Part shown: positions 50,359-62,165 of the stretch, piece after piece | How positions within the stretch are numbered: the first letter of the stretch is position 1 | How the letters are laid out: every line of letters starts with the position of its first letter | Origin: Oasisia sp. SBJ-2009 | Taxonomy: Eukaryota; Annelida; Polychaeta; Sabellida; Siboglinidae | Assembly: GCA_964017155.1 (NCBI GenBank) | Contig: OZ024862.1 | Location: forward strand, 43,084,807 to 43,148,806 | Direction: 5' to 3' | DNA length: 64,000 bases | Position numbers and translations under genes: made by a program | Notes under the pieces: generated by a model | Told to the model about the DNA's origin: nothing | What the model saw: only the letters and a program-made list of their open reading frames with translations | Databases searched by the model: none

Positions 50359-51610
50359 CTAGAGCAAACAAGACACCATGAGAAACCAACCAATACCATG
50401 TACTTTGTCTCTGGACCAAACAAGACACCATGAGAGACCAACCAATACCATGTACTTTGTATCTGGAACAAACAAGACACCATGAGAGACCAACCAATAC
50501 CATGTACTTTGTATCTGGAGCAAACAAGACACCATGAGAGACCAACCAATACCATGTACTTTGTATCTGGAACAAACAAGACACCATGAGAGTCCAACCA
50601 ATACCATGTACTTTGTATCTGGACCAAACAAGACACCATGAGAGACCAACCAATACCATGTACTTTGTATCTGGACCAAACAAGACACTATGAGAGACCA
50701 ACCAATACCATGTACTTTGTATCTGGACCAAACAAGACACCATGAGAGACCAACCAATACCATGTACTTTGTATCTGGAGCAAACAAGACACCATGAGAG
50801 ACCAACCAATACCATGCACTTTGTATCTGGAACAAACAAGACACCATGAGAGACCAACCAATACCATGTACTTTGTATCTGGACCAAACAAGACACCATG
50901 AGAGACCAACCAATACCATGTACTTTGTATCTGGAACAAACAAGACACCATGAGAGACCAACCAATACCATGTACTTTGTATCTGGAGCAAACAAGACAC
51001 AAGACACCATGAGAGACCAACCACTGCCAAGTACTTTGTATCTGGAGCAAACAAGACAAAAGACACCATGATAAACCAACCAATACCATGCACTTTGTAT
51101 CTGGACCAAACAAGACACAATACACCATGAGAGACCAACCAATACCTCACACTTTGTATCTGGAGCAAACAAGACACCATAAGAGACCAACCAATACCTC
51201 ACACTTTGTATCTGGAGTGAACAAGACAACAGCTACCATGAGAAATCAACCAACACCTCGCACTTTGTATCTGGGGCAAACAAGACACAAGACACTATGA
51301 GAGACCAACCAATACCTCGCACTTTGTATCTGGAGTGAATAAGAAACAAGACACCATGAGAGACCAACCAATACCATGCACTCTGTATCTGGTGCACAAA
51401 GACACAAAACACTACGAGAGACCAACCGTTACCTGGATTACCATGCACTTTGTATCTGGAACAAACAAGACACAAGCCACCATGAGAGACCAACCAATAC
51501 CATGCACTTTGTATCTGGACCACACCAGACCACACCAATATCATGCACTCTGTATCTGGTGCAAACAAGACACTATAAGACCAACCAACACCATACACTC
51601 TGTATCTGGA
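50358..51610. repeat. 52-bp minisatellite seeded by a PLEKHM2 acceptor
   Basis: About 23 units; minus strand gtttggtccagATACAAAGT is the acceptor plus first 9 bases of exon 50252-50358 (ctctag|ATACAAAGT). Units at 51200-51330 also share the exon's next bases (GCGAGGTGTTG). The consensus has CCAG where the real acceptor has CTAG. Distal units are more divergent and include insertions. Confidence 0.94.
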
Positions 51611-51612
51611 GT

Positions 51613-51735
51613 AGAGATGGAGTAATCATTATCATACTTTGTACTCGTAAGTACTCAGAATACTCGTACTTTCTGAGTAATTGTATTCGTACTTGAGTAC
51701 ATTGGTCCAAAAAGCAAAGTAATCGTAATTTTCCT
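51613..51735. repeat. possible hAT-type terminal sequence
   Basis: TAGAGATGGAGTAATCATTA followed by many TACTCGTA/GAGTACT motifs. This looks like hAT transposon ends (TAGAGATG.., with sub-terminal TACTCGAGTA repeats). The opposite end was not found. Confidence 0.4.
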
Positions 51736-51782
51736 AATTAATACTGTTTCTCTTCCCAGGGAAGCCACATCTCCTGACCCTC

Positions 51783-52199
51783 CTACTGACTGTAGTGCTG
51801 GTAGTGCAAAGTTATATTGTGATAGTCTGTGGGTAGCTCTGCAGGAGATAAGCATCCCTTAACATCTTCCTTTGTAATTTTAGAAGCCACGCCACAGTCC
51901 CACCTGTACTGTCTGCTCTGTGTCAGTATGGTGTCAATGTGAATTTTGACTGGGTCAACATGAGGAAGTTGGTCGCAAACAGTACATGGCCCAGGCACTC
52001 TCTCAACACGAAAACGTTGATTCTCAAGGATGTGAGCTAGTACTGAGCTCGGAGCAAGTCCACATGGACTCGTAGAGTGTAAATGTTGTGGACTCGGCTG
52101 CTTAGAAATTAAATGTCCGTTTATCCTGAAACACGGACACTTGTGTGATGTGTCATGTCTGACAGCTATCACTGGTGAATACCGGTTAGACCATTCCAA
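51783..52199 (-). other. open frame of unknown origin
   Basis: A 138-codon minus-strand frame with HDTSHKCPCFRINGH, VPGPCTVCDQLP and a SRQYRWDCGVA stretch. It breaks off at 52200, where a plus-strand transposon fragment begins, so it may be a fragment of mobile DNA. WDCG is reminiscent of the cysteine motif of GUCD1/C39-like proteins, but I cannot support that. Confidence 0.25.
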
Positions 52200-52620
52200 C
52201 AGGTACTTTTACCAGATTCAGATGCAAATGTTTTTGACTGGCAGACGCTACTGTGATTTTGTGATCTGGGGGCTCTGTACCTTTCTTGTGGAACGGATCT
52301 ATGCCGATTAGGACATCTCGCAGAACATGGCTGATGTTGCACAGAGTTTTCATGCGAAGTATGTGATGCCAGAATTGTGTGTTAAATATTTCTCAAAGAA
52401 ATACGTGCTTGTGAATAACAATGATGTCAACAAAGTGTCATCTAATGTTGAACAGTACTGCATAAACAGAGGTATTGATGATGGCAGCAGAATGATCTGT
52501 GACAGTGATCACTGTGGCACACAGTGGTTTCATGTTAAATGTCTAAAGACGAAACATGTTCCTAAGGGAGTATGGTATTGTGGTAAATGTGTGGAAGACA
52601 AGTGTGACATGTATGGTTAG
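52200..52620 (+). pseudogene. YqaJ-type nuclease C-terminus with PHD finger
   Basis: Plus-strand codons read YFYQIQMQMFLTGRRYCDFV, then ..LVERIYAD, an in-frame TAG at 52310-52312, then the open frame with HAKYVMPELCVKYFSKKYV and a PHD finger: YCINRGIDDGSRMICDSDHC..QWFHVKC..VPKGVWYCGKC. The zinc ligands are C-C-C-C-H-C-C-C type. The first part matches the end of YqaJ-like phage recombinase nucleases (Y-YQ-Q..TGR-YCDFVVW), which animal transposons carry, often with a C-terminal PHD. The catalytic N-terminal half is missing and a stop interrupts it. Confidence 0.75.
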
Positions 52621-53027
52621 GTTGCAGTGGGCAACAAACTCATGTGTAACGGAGGCCTGGGTTCAAGCTTGCATTTTTACAGTATGACTGGTACATGTAG
52701 TAGGCACATCAGCAGGTGTGTTCAATTCAAATTTGTCAAATCATAAATGGCTGGCTTGTAAATTTGACTGTATATAATTATACATCATGTTACTGCATTA
52801 CTGTTTTGGGTACAAATAAAATATGTTACAGACAAACACAAATATGTAATGTTAGAATTTTTTTATTTACAACTTTTCAAAAACTTCACAAAAAGTGCTG
52901 GAATGTCAGCGTCAATGCACAGGGAAGGCGATGGGCTGCAGATAAAGACTGCTTAACTGTGAATTGGTACCTGCTCGAAAGGTAAATAATGATATGGGGG
53001 CGACTGACAATTTTTGAGGAGAAAAAA
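52621..53027. other. no gene recognised
   Basis: Short AT-rich linker between two mobile-element remnants. Confidence 0.5.
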
Positions 53028-55360
53028 ATGGCTTGCGAACCAGAAGGAAGTGGTCATCCGCAGCAAACCCACCAACATGGACCAGTAATTGGCGAACTAC
53101 TCTGTTTTGTGACAAACAAGTTGTCTGTGCTTCCACCAGAGACAATTGTATTTGTATAGCTGTGTTAGCACATACAACCCCAACGAGAGCGACTGCTCCA
53201 AGAAACTGCTGTTTCAGCTGCTGTCTGACTCAGACACGGGATATGAAATGTAAAGGCGAAAAAAGAAGAGGGACAAATATCAACGACATCATTCGGCTTC
53301 TACAAGAAATGGGTGAGGATGTACCTGAGTTGATGTACTTAAGTCGATTCCCACCAATAACCTTTGACAGTGTTGACATGTCAGTTCTGCTGAATTCTAT
53401 CAAGAAAATGGAAAATGAACTGGCCTTGTTAAAGACGGTTCACAAGGTGACAAGTATGCTGAAACACACCACTTCACTCCTGAATGGAATGTTACCAAGT
53501 GTCTTCTATGGCAGTGATCACACAAATAGTTACCAGTGCAGTGACGTTGCTGGCGTGACAGAAGATAGTGGCAAACCAACACCAACACTGAGTGCTACAA
53601 TCGTAGAAACTCAAACTGCTGCTGTTGATCGATCCATTGCTGGTGTGGTTGCCAGCAACATGGATGCTTGGCATACTGTAAGCAGCAATCGGCAGACACG
53701 ACCAACACCAATTGAAAGGAGGAACGAACAGTACAGGAAGACAACCTGTGATGTATCACAGAGGTGTCATGGGAAACACCAAAGAATTCGAACTTAGGAT
53801 TGTGGGTGTCAAAGTGAAGAAAACAAATGTTTTTACCATCTGGTCTGACCCACAGGTAACTGAGAGCAATGTCAAGAATCATTTGCAATGACAGCTTGGG
53901 TTGGACGTCACAGTTGCAACTGTTGATACAACATAAATATGTATGCCTCATTTCACATAACAAGTATGTGCCCTGAATCTGTTGTTTTTATGTCCTACGA
54001 TTTATGGTCTGACATGGCATTTGTCGGGTGGTGGAGAGAACAAAAAACTGTCACGTAAACTTCTCAGATCTTTCTTTGTACATACAGATACTAATAAACA
54101 TCAAATTCAAATTAACAAGTTATAATTGTAGAGGTCTTCCGAAGGATAGGAAGAAATTAGCTTTAAGGCCAGATATTGAATATCTCTTTAAAGAAGAATT
54201 ATAATATACCTTCAGAAAACTTAGTATACTAAACAGGATTTTAAGCATGTAAATAATTTGTATGATTCATTTGATGGGATAGGAGTGTCAACTACTGATT
54301 ACTCAGATGGTATAGTACATGGACACCCACCTGGTGGTGTCACAATAATGTGGGGTGTTAAACTTGACAGATGTGTTAGACCATTGGATCTAAATCTTGA
54401 TTGGTGTGTAGCAATATAAATTACTCTAGGATCTAAGAAATGTACAATGTCATGATCATGAACCAACATATGTAGAAAAGCTGAGTATTCTTAAAGCAAT
54501 CACTGCCGAACTAGACAATACTTGTTATGCCATAATTGGTGATTGGAACGCCAACCTATGTGATGTAGACAACTCATTATTTGCAGGTCATAATGATAAC
54601 TTTCTGCTCTGGAAACAACTTTAAAACTTCATCTTATGCACACTTACCAGAAAAATCATGTACATACATTAGTGAAAGGTAGAATACAACCTCTGGCTAG
54701 ACCATGTGATAGCAAGTAATGATTTTCACAGTTGTGTAAGTAAGATTGATAATCTGTATGATGTCAGCAATGAAGATCATATACCATTCAAAGTGTACAT
54801 AAATAGTGACAATATACCAACATTAACAAGCTATATTAATAATGATAGAAACAAATAAGATGGAATAACGTGACTGATAATGACATAAGTAAATAGTGTA
54901 TGCTTACTGAATGATGCTTGCATGATATTCATATACCAACAGAGGCTGTAGGATGTAGGGATACACAATGCACGAATGTAAACCATATTAAAACTCTAAA
55001 TACATTGTATAGTGACATAGTGAATTCACTAATACAAGCTGGTGACGAATTGTCACAAAGTAAGAAGAAGTCGTATACAAATAAACCAGGATGGGCAGAG
55101 TATGTAGATACTTTGTATGATACCTCCAGAGAAGTCAGACACATAATGGTTAACACTGGGAAACCCAAACAGAGACCCGTTTATGATTTGCATATAAAAT
55201 TTATCAAGATTAACGAAAATGTACTACACACAAAGGCACTAGCTAAGAAATTAGCCGAACTTAATCCCAAGGCCTTCTGGCATGAAATTAAGACCATCAA
55301 CAACTGTAATACTCCTCTTCCGGTGAGTGTCGAAGGTGTATCTGGTTGAAAAGAGATAGT
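53028..55360 (+). pseudogene. CR1-like non-LTR element: ORF1 and endonuclease remnant
   Basis: ORF1 begins at ATG 53028-53030 with MACEPEGSG.., then IGELLCFVTNKLSVLPPETI and SDCSKKLLFQLLSDSD. A stop and frameshift near 53252 precede NINDIIRLLQEMGEDVP, PPITFDSVDMSVLL and a coiled-coil-like stretch, and a VGVKVKKTNVFTIWSD block at about 53800. After a gap, an apurinic-type endonuclease follows in pieces: CRGLPKDRKKLALRPDIEYL (54127-54190), a GHPPGGV.IMW block, and IIGDWNANL (54535). Then comes the linker before RT (KPGWAEYVDTLYDTSREVRH; AKKLAELNPKAFWHEIKTIN) at 54918-55349. The RT itself is gone. This ORF1 type is common in invertebrate CR1/L2-like elements. Confidence 0.78.
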
Positions 55361-55680
55361 AGATCTAGGGCGTACACTTTTGTGAACTTTTAAACTGTGT
55401 TAACAATAGAAGTGTAGACGCATGATGAAATTGTAGTTACTGTAGGAGGTAACAAATGCCATCAAGCCATCAAAAACCTCACTGTTTCTTTTGTTCATAA
55501 CCACGCTTTATTTAGATTTTTTATTGGCACATCGTCGTCAGTGTTTCCATAGTTTGCACACTGTTGGAAATCCCTGATGACATTTCAGCCAATCTCAAAG
55601 TTCACCTCTGCCACACATGATGTGTTTGCTAGTGTTACCCCGACCTAAAATGCTGTAACGAAAGACTGCCGCTCCAATGC
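55361..55680. other. no gene recognised
   Basis: Unassigned linker; no reading frame with resemblance to a known family. Confidence 0.4.
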
Positions 55681-55689
55681 TTAATGCGC

Positions 55690-57540
55690 ATGTCCGGAGA
55701 TGCAGTGTGGTTTTAGCTACAACAAAATCATGATGTGCATGAAAAAGTTTGCTGGTCTTTTTTCAAAACCTCCATCGATGTATAAGTCATGTATTTGGAA
55801 ACATCTTAGCCATCCAACAACAGAAACTCCTCAGGAGTCAGAGAGACACAGAAGGACAACACTGTCTGTAGAGTTGGTTGTGCAGTGATGGAATACAAGG
55901 GGGGAAGTACCACCAACATGGTGCAACATTTGAGACACCACCCAGAACATTCTTCAAATTCAGCTACAAATGTATCACAAAGTGACAGTAAACCAGCCAC
56001 CAGTGCCGCCTAAAAACAGCAAAATAAATCTGAAGAAGCATTTTAGTTAAAAGAGATCTCTTTGAATTCTCCGCGATCGACTGCTATCACTAACCAAATC
56101 TAGACATTTTTAGTGACGAATCTCTGTGGTGAATATGCGAATATATAGTGAGGTCCAACACGTTTTGATAACTAAGAATGAGGTATGAATGATACATTAC
56201 AAGTCACCAAAGATTTAATTAAATGGTCAATAAAAGGCCATACAGTACTGTATCAGTTAGGCCATATTTAATGTCATTGGTTACCTTGAACTTCAGTAAT
56301 TACGAATCGGTAATCTCAGCCTCCTACTACGATAGGTATTCTATTGTTATAATTCTTGATTCCAAATTATTACCCGTGTCATGGCCATGCATATGGCAAC
56401 CCAGATGCAATGCACTCCACTTTTTATATGAATGACAAAAATTAATCAAAATAAGAAGTTTATATTTTCAATAAAAATATGAATGAAAGAACCGAGTATG
56501 AATACACAGGTGAGGAAAGTAAGTATCACTTTATATTTTTATGTTATCCCATAAATTATATCACATACGATCATTTAATTTCATGTATTATCATTCATAT
56601 ATTTGTAATACTGATAATTTTTTTAAATAATAAATATTATTTAATATAATGGTAAAAAATATAATTTTGAATTAAACTTGTTTTATAAATTATTTTATCT
56701 GTCTCACTTCAGAATCCTTTCAGGAAGTACTTCTCTGACATAATCATTCCGAGCATGTACCAGGCAACTAGGAAACAGATGCAAGAACAATTTGACAAGC
56801 AAAATTAATATTCATTGCATATTCATCAGGACATTAAGAGCTGTGCAGAACTGTACTGTTGTGACAGCTCACTACATCACAGAGGAGTGGATACTGAAAA
56901 GTACTATCCTGGAAACCAAGGTGAGCTACAATGCACATACCGGTGACAACTTGGCAGACCACCTGAAGAAATCAGTTGCTGACGGGAACACTAAGTGCCC
57001 TGGGAAGACATTGCCTATTGTCACAGACAATGCTTCCAATATAGAAGTGGGAGAGAGACAGAGTGAGTGGTTATGGTCCACATGTTCAGTGCTTTGCTCA
57101 TACGTTGAATCTTGCTGCAAAACAGTTTAGTAAAACTACCAATTGCAACTTGGAACTTCCCTGTGACCGTGAGCATGGCTAACTGTGTCATAATTAATGA
57201 CCGATATCTCTGTCTTTTTGTTTCTATAACTGAAACCGTGCTGGCATTGAATGCCACTGGCATAAATCAGGTCTAAAGTACACTGGCAGATTGATATGGA
57301 CCAATGAATACCTTCTGGAACACGCTGAAGGCAGCATGTTTTGAACAGGACAGATGAGAAATCATGAAAGCAGGCAGCAACATGTGCCTAACCTATGATT
57401 TCGCTAAACACTTCTTGGTTGAGATGGGAGACAATGATCTACAGGATTACAATTGTCAACACAAACAGCTGGTTTGGGATATCCTCCACATTGCACAGCA
57501 GTTTATGCTTGATATACGACTGCAGAAGTAAGTACAGTGT
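55690..57540 (+). pseudogene. decayed hAT transposase with BED zinc finger
   Basis: At 55860-55960, a frame reads C..C.VMEYKGGSTTNMVQHLRRH, then PEHSS, a BED-type zinc finger. A region with NPFRKYFSDIIIPSMYQATR (about 56715) and DTEKYYPGNQGELQ..VTDNASNI-like blocks (56900-57040), with AHTLNLAAKQF-like codons near 57100, matches ZBED/hAT transposases. Several stops and frameshifts make it dead. The RNase-H-like core is fragmentary and the C-terminal dimerisation region is only hinted at. Confidence 0.65.
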
Positions 57541-57975
57541 ACCAGGACTTGTTGAAGGCTAAATGACCACTTCAGATAAGACCCTAAAGGCACAAATTAA
57601 GATAACCATAATCACGTCATGTGGTACTTTCATACTTGACACAAACAGGAGTGACCTTCTTTACGATGAAGATGCAGTCAGTCTGACTCCATGTGAGGTG
57701 GAATCCAAATATCAGTTTTGGTCTTGTTTATGCTGTGATTGGCTGGGATCGTTATTCAGTATTTAGTTTGATTTGCAGAAGACATCAATATATCACAGAA
57801 CATGTTATAATAACGTTAAAATGATCAGATTTGTTGACTCATACTGTTCTGCCTGACAGAGGCTGGCTACAGAGATGTCTACATGGTTTATTTACAGTTA
57901 TTGTATCTGTTGAGGGAGGTTGAGTTGACAATGACATCTAGTGATGGCATTATGCATTAATGCTGGTGATGAAAT

Positions 57976-58031
57976 GAGGACCCGAGCAGCCACGTCTTCC
58001 ACCAGAGGGCGTCACTACCGTACCGGCACTA
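57976..58031 (+). repeat. left TIR of the THAP/DDE_4 element
   Basis: GAGGACCCGAGCA to CCGGCACTA; about 70-75% identical to the right TIR overall, with identical outer 13 and inner 19 bases. Confidence 0.88.
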
Positions 58032-58125
58032 CTATCTCACGCGAAAACGAGGCTCGGCCTATTTCCTTTGTAAATGCCCGGGCAATTATTCGCTTCGCCG
58101 CACTTGAATAGGAGTTTGTTTAACA

Positions 58126-60090
58126 ATGCCAACAAGGTGTGCGGTACCCGAGTGTTCTCACCGGGGTGGCCATCAGTTCCCAGCCGACGTAGAGCTTCGG
58201 GATAAGTGGGTTCATGCCATTCGACGAGCAGCAGACAAGAGAGGGTCGCGGTGGACACCAAAGCCATACATGGTTGTGTGCTACGGTCACTTTTCTCCAA
58301 GTGACTACATACAAGACTCCGAGACACTACATGGTAATTATTTATTTTATTACTTGTCCATCAAGTAATAATACTACTAGTATTTTTTATAATGACAACT
58401 TACGCTACTTACAATTTATTTGTAGAAGACTTAGGCGTAGCCGTAGAAAGCATAGGTCGTAATCACCTGTCAGACTCGCACTGTCTAGTACTCTAGCCCG
58501 AGTCTAGGCTAGCGCGGTATCTTGCGCTATATATGTACTTACGAATATATTATAACATTTTATTATTATATAAATTATGATAATTTTGCTCTCAGATCGT
58601 TTGCCTTGGACTAAATTATAAATGGCATTCTCCACCCGAAACCCTGATCTGGTTACCTTCCTCGATTTCAATTTTATTTTTCTTCCTCATTTTGTCACTT
58701 ATCTTGCACTACTTTCTTTTAAACTGCCTTTGGTACATTTCCCTAAGATATAAAGCCTATGCAACTGAAACAGAATTAGTGGGCATAATAGTACATAAGT
58801 AACAATGACAGTGTATAATAGTTTATTATTAATAATACAACAGCAATGCCAGTGGTAGATACAGTCACAGATTATATTAACAAGCCCAGTTTTATTATAT
58901 TTGCAAATTTAATCTTGGAAATCTGGCTAGATGGATGATTATCGTATAAGTTAAAAATAATTAGAGAAACATTTATGTATATAGATCCAAAATATGTGTG
59001 TATAGCATCTGATAGTGATACAAATCCATGTGGTCTGCTTCCAGGCACCCCACGTACACGGCGCACGTTACACAAAAATGCTGTGCCATCAGTATTTGAC
59101 TGGGTGCAAGAGCCATCTGAGTGTGTGAAGAAACGGGCGGTGCGAGCGAAGCTTCGCATGTCTCAAGAAGAAGAGCCCCTGGACGAGCCATCGTTCGACC
59201 CCAACCTGGATGTGCAGGAGGAGGTCGTAGACAACAACCCCATCACTGCCGACGAGGAAGCAGCTGCTCCCAGCTTCGAGCAAGTGGATAGAGGGAGCCA
59301 GACAGCGCACTTTGCCAAGCTGTCAGTTGAAGAACTGATGGCAAACCCCAAAATGCTCCAGTACTACACTGGTCTGGATGACTACCGCCACTTCCAGTAT
59401 GTTCTCCAGAGTCTCGGTCCAGCAGCTCATCACCTGGACTACCGCTGGAGAACACCCCAGACGCTGTCGGTAGAGAACCAGCTTCTTCTCACCCTCATCA
59501 AGCTGCGCCTCCACACACCCAACCAAGAACTTGCATTCTGGTTTAGTGTGTCTGAGTATACAGTAGGTAACATCTTTGTTACATGGATAAATTTCATGTT
59601 TTGTTCCTGGAAGGAACTGAACATTTGGCCGTCTAAAGAGTTGGTAGATGTACATATGCCAAGTGACTTTAAGCGTTTATATGCAAGCACTCGGGTTATA
59701 GTAGATGGTGTAGAGGTCCCCATAAAAAAGCCAGGGAAACCTACTGCACAGCAAGTGACATACTCTACTTACAAAAACAGAAATACCCTAAAAGCCCTTG
59801 TGGGTATCACACCTGGAGGACTAACCTCCTACATCACCCCAGCATATGGAGGGTCTGCCAGTGATCGCATTCTTGTGGAGCGAGGAGACTTGCCACAGAA
59901 ATGCGATCCTGGTGATTCAATCATGTCTGACAAGGGTTTCAATGTGCAGGACATCTTTGCCCCATTCAACATTCAACGATACCGTAAAACGTGGGATAAC
60001 CGCATGAGGCCTAGTGCCGGTACGGTAGTGGCGCCGCGTAGCGGGAAACAGGTGCTCGGGTCCTCATTGTATAGTACTACTAGTACCTAG
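58126..60090 (+). pseudogene. THAP-HTH-DDE_4 transposase, 3'-truncated
   Basis: Exon 1 (58126-58333) encodes a full THAP zinc finger: MPTRCAVPECSHRGGH, DKWVHAIRR, W (position about 45), CYGHF (C2CH ligands present), ending CATG|gtaatt. Exon 2 starts at 59045 (cttccag|GC) and restores the frame (LHG-TPRTRR). It then has an acidic linker, an HTH_Tnp_4 region (LSVENQLLLTLIKLRL..NQELAFWFSVSEYTVG), and the DDE_4 core with first Asp in VIVDGVEVPIKKP, STYKNRNTLKALVGITPGG and second Asp in SIMSDKGF. After FAPFNIQ the frame runs straight into the right TIR and stops at 60088-60090, so the third acidic residue and the C-terminus are lost: a non-autonomous deletion derivative. Confidence 0.88.
60012..60065 (-). 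repeat. right TIR of the THAP/DDE_4 element
   Basis: Complement of the left TIR; ends GCTCGGGTCCTC. It is translated in frame as the tail of the truncated transposase. Confidence 0.88.
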
Positions 60091-61051
60091 TGTCAACACT
60101 ACGTACTACTATGATAGCACCTAGCCGTAACTGCACACAAAGTGCTATTGTTGTGATCATTCATACAGACTTCATGATGAAGAATATGTTGAGTGGTTAA
60201 GACTGGACAGACAATTATGTGCACAGTAAAAGTACTCCATGCCTAGGAGAAGCTCTACATGGTTTATTTTAAAGTTATTGTATCTGTTGAGGGAGGTTGG
60301 GTTGACACTGACATCTAGTGATGGCTTTATGCATTAATGCCGGTGATGAAATGGTATAGTAACAGCACCTAAGTGTTTGTATCTAGTGTCAACACTGTGT
60401 ACTACTACAGTAGCACCTAGCTGTAGCTGCACACAAAGTGCTATTCCGATGCACATTCTTGATGAATGGCTAAGGCTGGACAGACAATTCTGTGCACAGT
60501 AAAAAGTACTCCACACCTAGGAGAGTGCAGAGTGGCACGCTCTAAAAGAAAACTATAACCCAGGAAGTAAGACCACCTCAGACACATAAAGTTGCTTTCA
60601 CAGCACCGGACATTTTATGCATGACATAAATACTTTATATTTGTGAATAAATTGTAATATAAAATTCTTGAAGAGTGAATCGTCAGTCTTTCATGAGTCT
60701 TCAGAGAGTTGTGTGTGTGCCTTCCTATCTGATAAGACCCAGTCTACCCATAGGGTACTGTTTCAGATTTTGTCTGGAGGAGATTTAGTCCTCTGGATTC
60801 ATTGAAAGATTACCCAGGAAATGTGCAGGTTCTTGTCTTGTCTCTCATAGTTCCCATGTGATTAATGTATTTGTTTCTGATTAAATCCAAAGTAATTTTT
60901 ACAAGTTACAAATTGCATCACTGTGATGATGATTTGAAACCATGTAAATAAATTGTGCACACACTACCAGCACCAAGTGAAATCAACTGAATGTTTCATT
61001 TATTTACTGTGGTGTAGGCATACGTGGTGACTAAAACAAGGCTCGACTAGA

Positions 61052-61403
61052 ACCACTTCAACGGTACAGCTCTGGCCAGAAACAACAGTCCTGGGCACAG
61101 TGCACAGTACTGTTCTTATACTCTCAAGGACTGCGAGTATTGCCGCTTTGTATCCACAATAGTTGTGGACAAGAGGGAGGTGAACCTGAGGTCTCCCAAC
61201 ATGAAGAAGGTGGCACTGGAGAGGAGCCTCACCCTGCTGTGAGGCACTCTACAGATTGCAGAGCTCGTCACTCTCCTCTACAACAATCATATGACCACTT
61301 TGATGCCGGCTCACAGCGTTTTGGAATAAAATATGAGTCTCGACAACAACAACTTCCATGGAACAGAGCTGGCCCTTGTGAGTATCTCATCAAGAATTCT
61401 TAG
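61052..61403 (+). pseudogene. conserved frame fragment in the duplicated repeat, copy 1
   Basis: Plus-strand codons read YTLKDCEYCRFVSTIVVDKR and EVNLRSPNMKKVALERSLTL, then a stop and LQIAELVTLLYNNH. It has the look of the degraded end of a transposon protein and sits within a repeat. The alternative 87-codon open frame (61140-61403) is in another phase. Family not recognised. Confidence 0.35.
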
Positions 61404-61425
61404 TTATAAAAACTGAGGCTACAAA

Positions 61426-61428
<3 letters not shown>

Positions 61429-61473
<45 letters not shown>

Positions 61474-61621
61474 CTATAATGACGATGTGACTACGCTGAT
61501 GCAGGCTCACATCATTTTGAAATAAAATATGAGTCTAAACAACTTCAGTGGAGCGGCACTGGCCTGTGGCTGTGACCAGTGTCTCATCAAGGCTTCTTAG
61601 TTACAAAAACTGAGGCTACAC

Positions 61622-61668
<47 letters not shown>
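61429..61668. repeat. two (CT)n microsatellites
   Basis: Runs at 61430-61471 and 61625-61668, each after a GGCTACA(A/C)AA sequence, repeated in the second copy at 63778 and 63973. Confidence 0.97.
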
Positions 61669-61671
<3 letters not shown>

Positions 61672-61734
61672 CACAATGACAATGTGACCACGCTGATACC
61701 GGGTCACATTGATTCAGCGAAAAAATAAGTATCT

Positions 61735-62165
61735 CCTGACACAGATATGCCTGCTTTGCCTCGATCAAGGCTGTTCAGATAAATTTGTGTACAGTACAAG
61801 GACAGAAAGGAAAATAAATATCACCTGACACAGATATTCCTGCTTTGCCTCGATCAAGGCTGTTCAGATAAATTTGTGTACAGTACAAGGACAGCAAGGA
61901 AAATAAATATCACCTGACACAGATATTCCTGCTTTGCCTCGATCAAGGCTGTTCAGATAAATTTGTGTACAGTACAAGAACAGCAAGGAAAATAAATATC
62001 ACCTGACACAGATATTCCTGCTTTGCCTCGATCAAGGCTGTTCAGATAAATTTGTGTACAGTACAAGAACAGCAAGGAAAATAAATATCACCTGACACAG
62101 ATATGCCTGCTTTGCCTCGATCAAGGCTGTTCAGATAAATTTGTGTACAGTACAAGGACAGCACT
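61735..62165. repeat. 89-bp minisatellite, about five copies
   Basis: Unit contains AAATATCACCTGACACAGAT, CTGCTTTGCCTCGATCAAGG and TTTGTGTACAGTACAAG. Copies differ at one or two positions, so the expansion is young. Confidence 0.95.

Larger units (their letters stand above)
57976..60065 (+). mobile_element. THAP/DDE_4 DNA transposon with TIRs and AT duplication
   Basis: 2090 bp with terminal inverted repeats 57976-58031 and 60012-60065: both start GAGGACCCGAGCA and both have CACTACCGTACCGGCACTA on the inner side. It is bounded by AT on each side (57974-57975, 60066-60067). Paralogous flanks at 60340-60360 and 62520-62540 have one AT and no insertion (GATGAAATGGTATAG), so ends and a 2-bp AT duplication are directly supported. 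ISL2EU-type elements encode such transposases and, as I recall, duplicate AT. An internal deletion removes the end of the transposase. Confidence 0.9.

Noticed and set aside
50303..51229. 308-codon minus-strand frame with a repeated LVCSRYKVHGIGWSLMVS-type motif, like a repeat protein
   Set aside because: It runs across the 52-bp minisatellite in a frame different from the true PLEKHM2 exon; no start context or splice support.
61140..61403. 87-codon frame identical at 63489-63752, as a conserved small gene
   Set aside because: Identity is due to a recent DNA duplication; the better-looking codons are in another phase and contain a stop.
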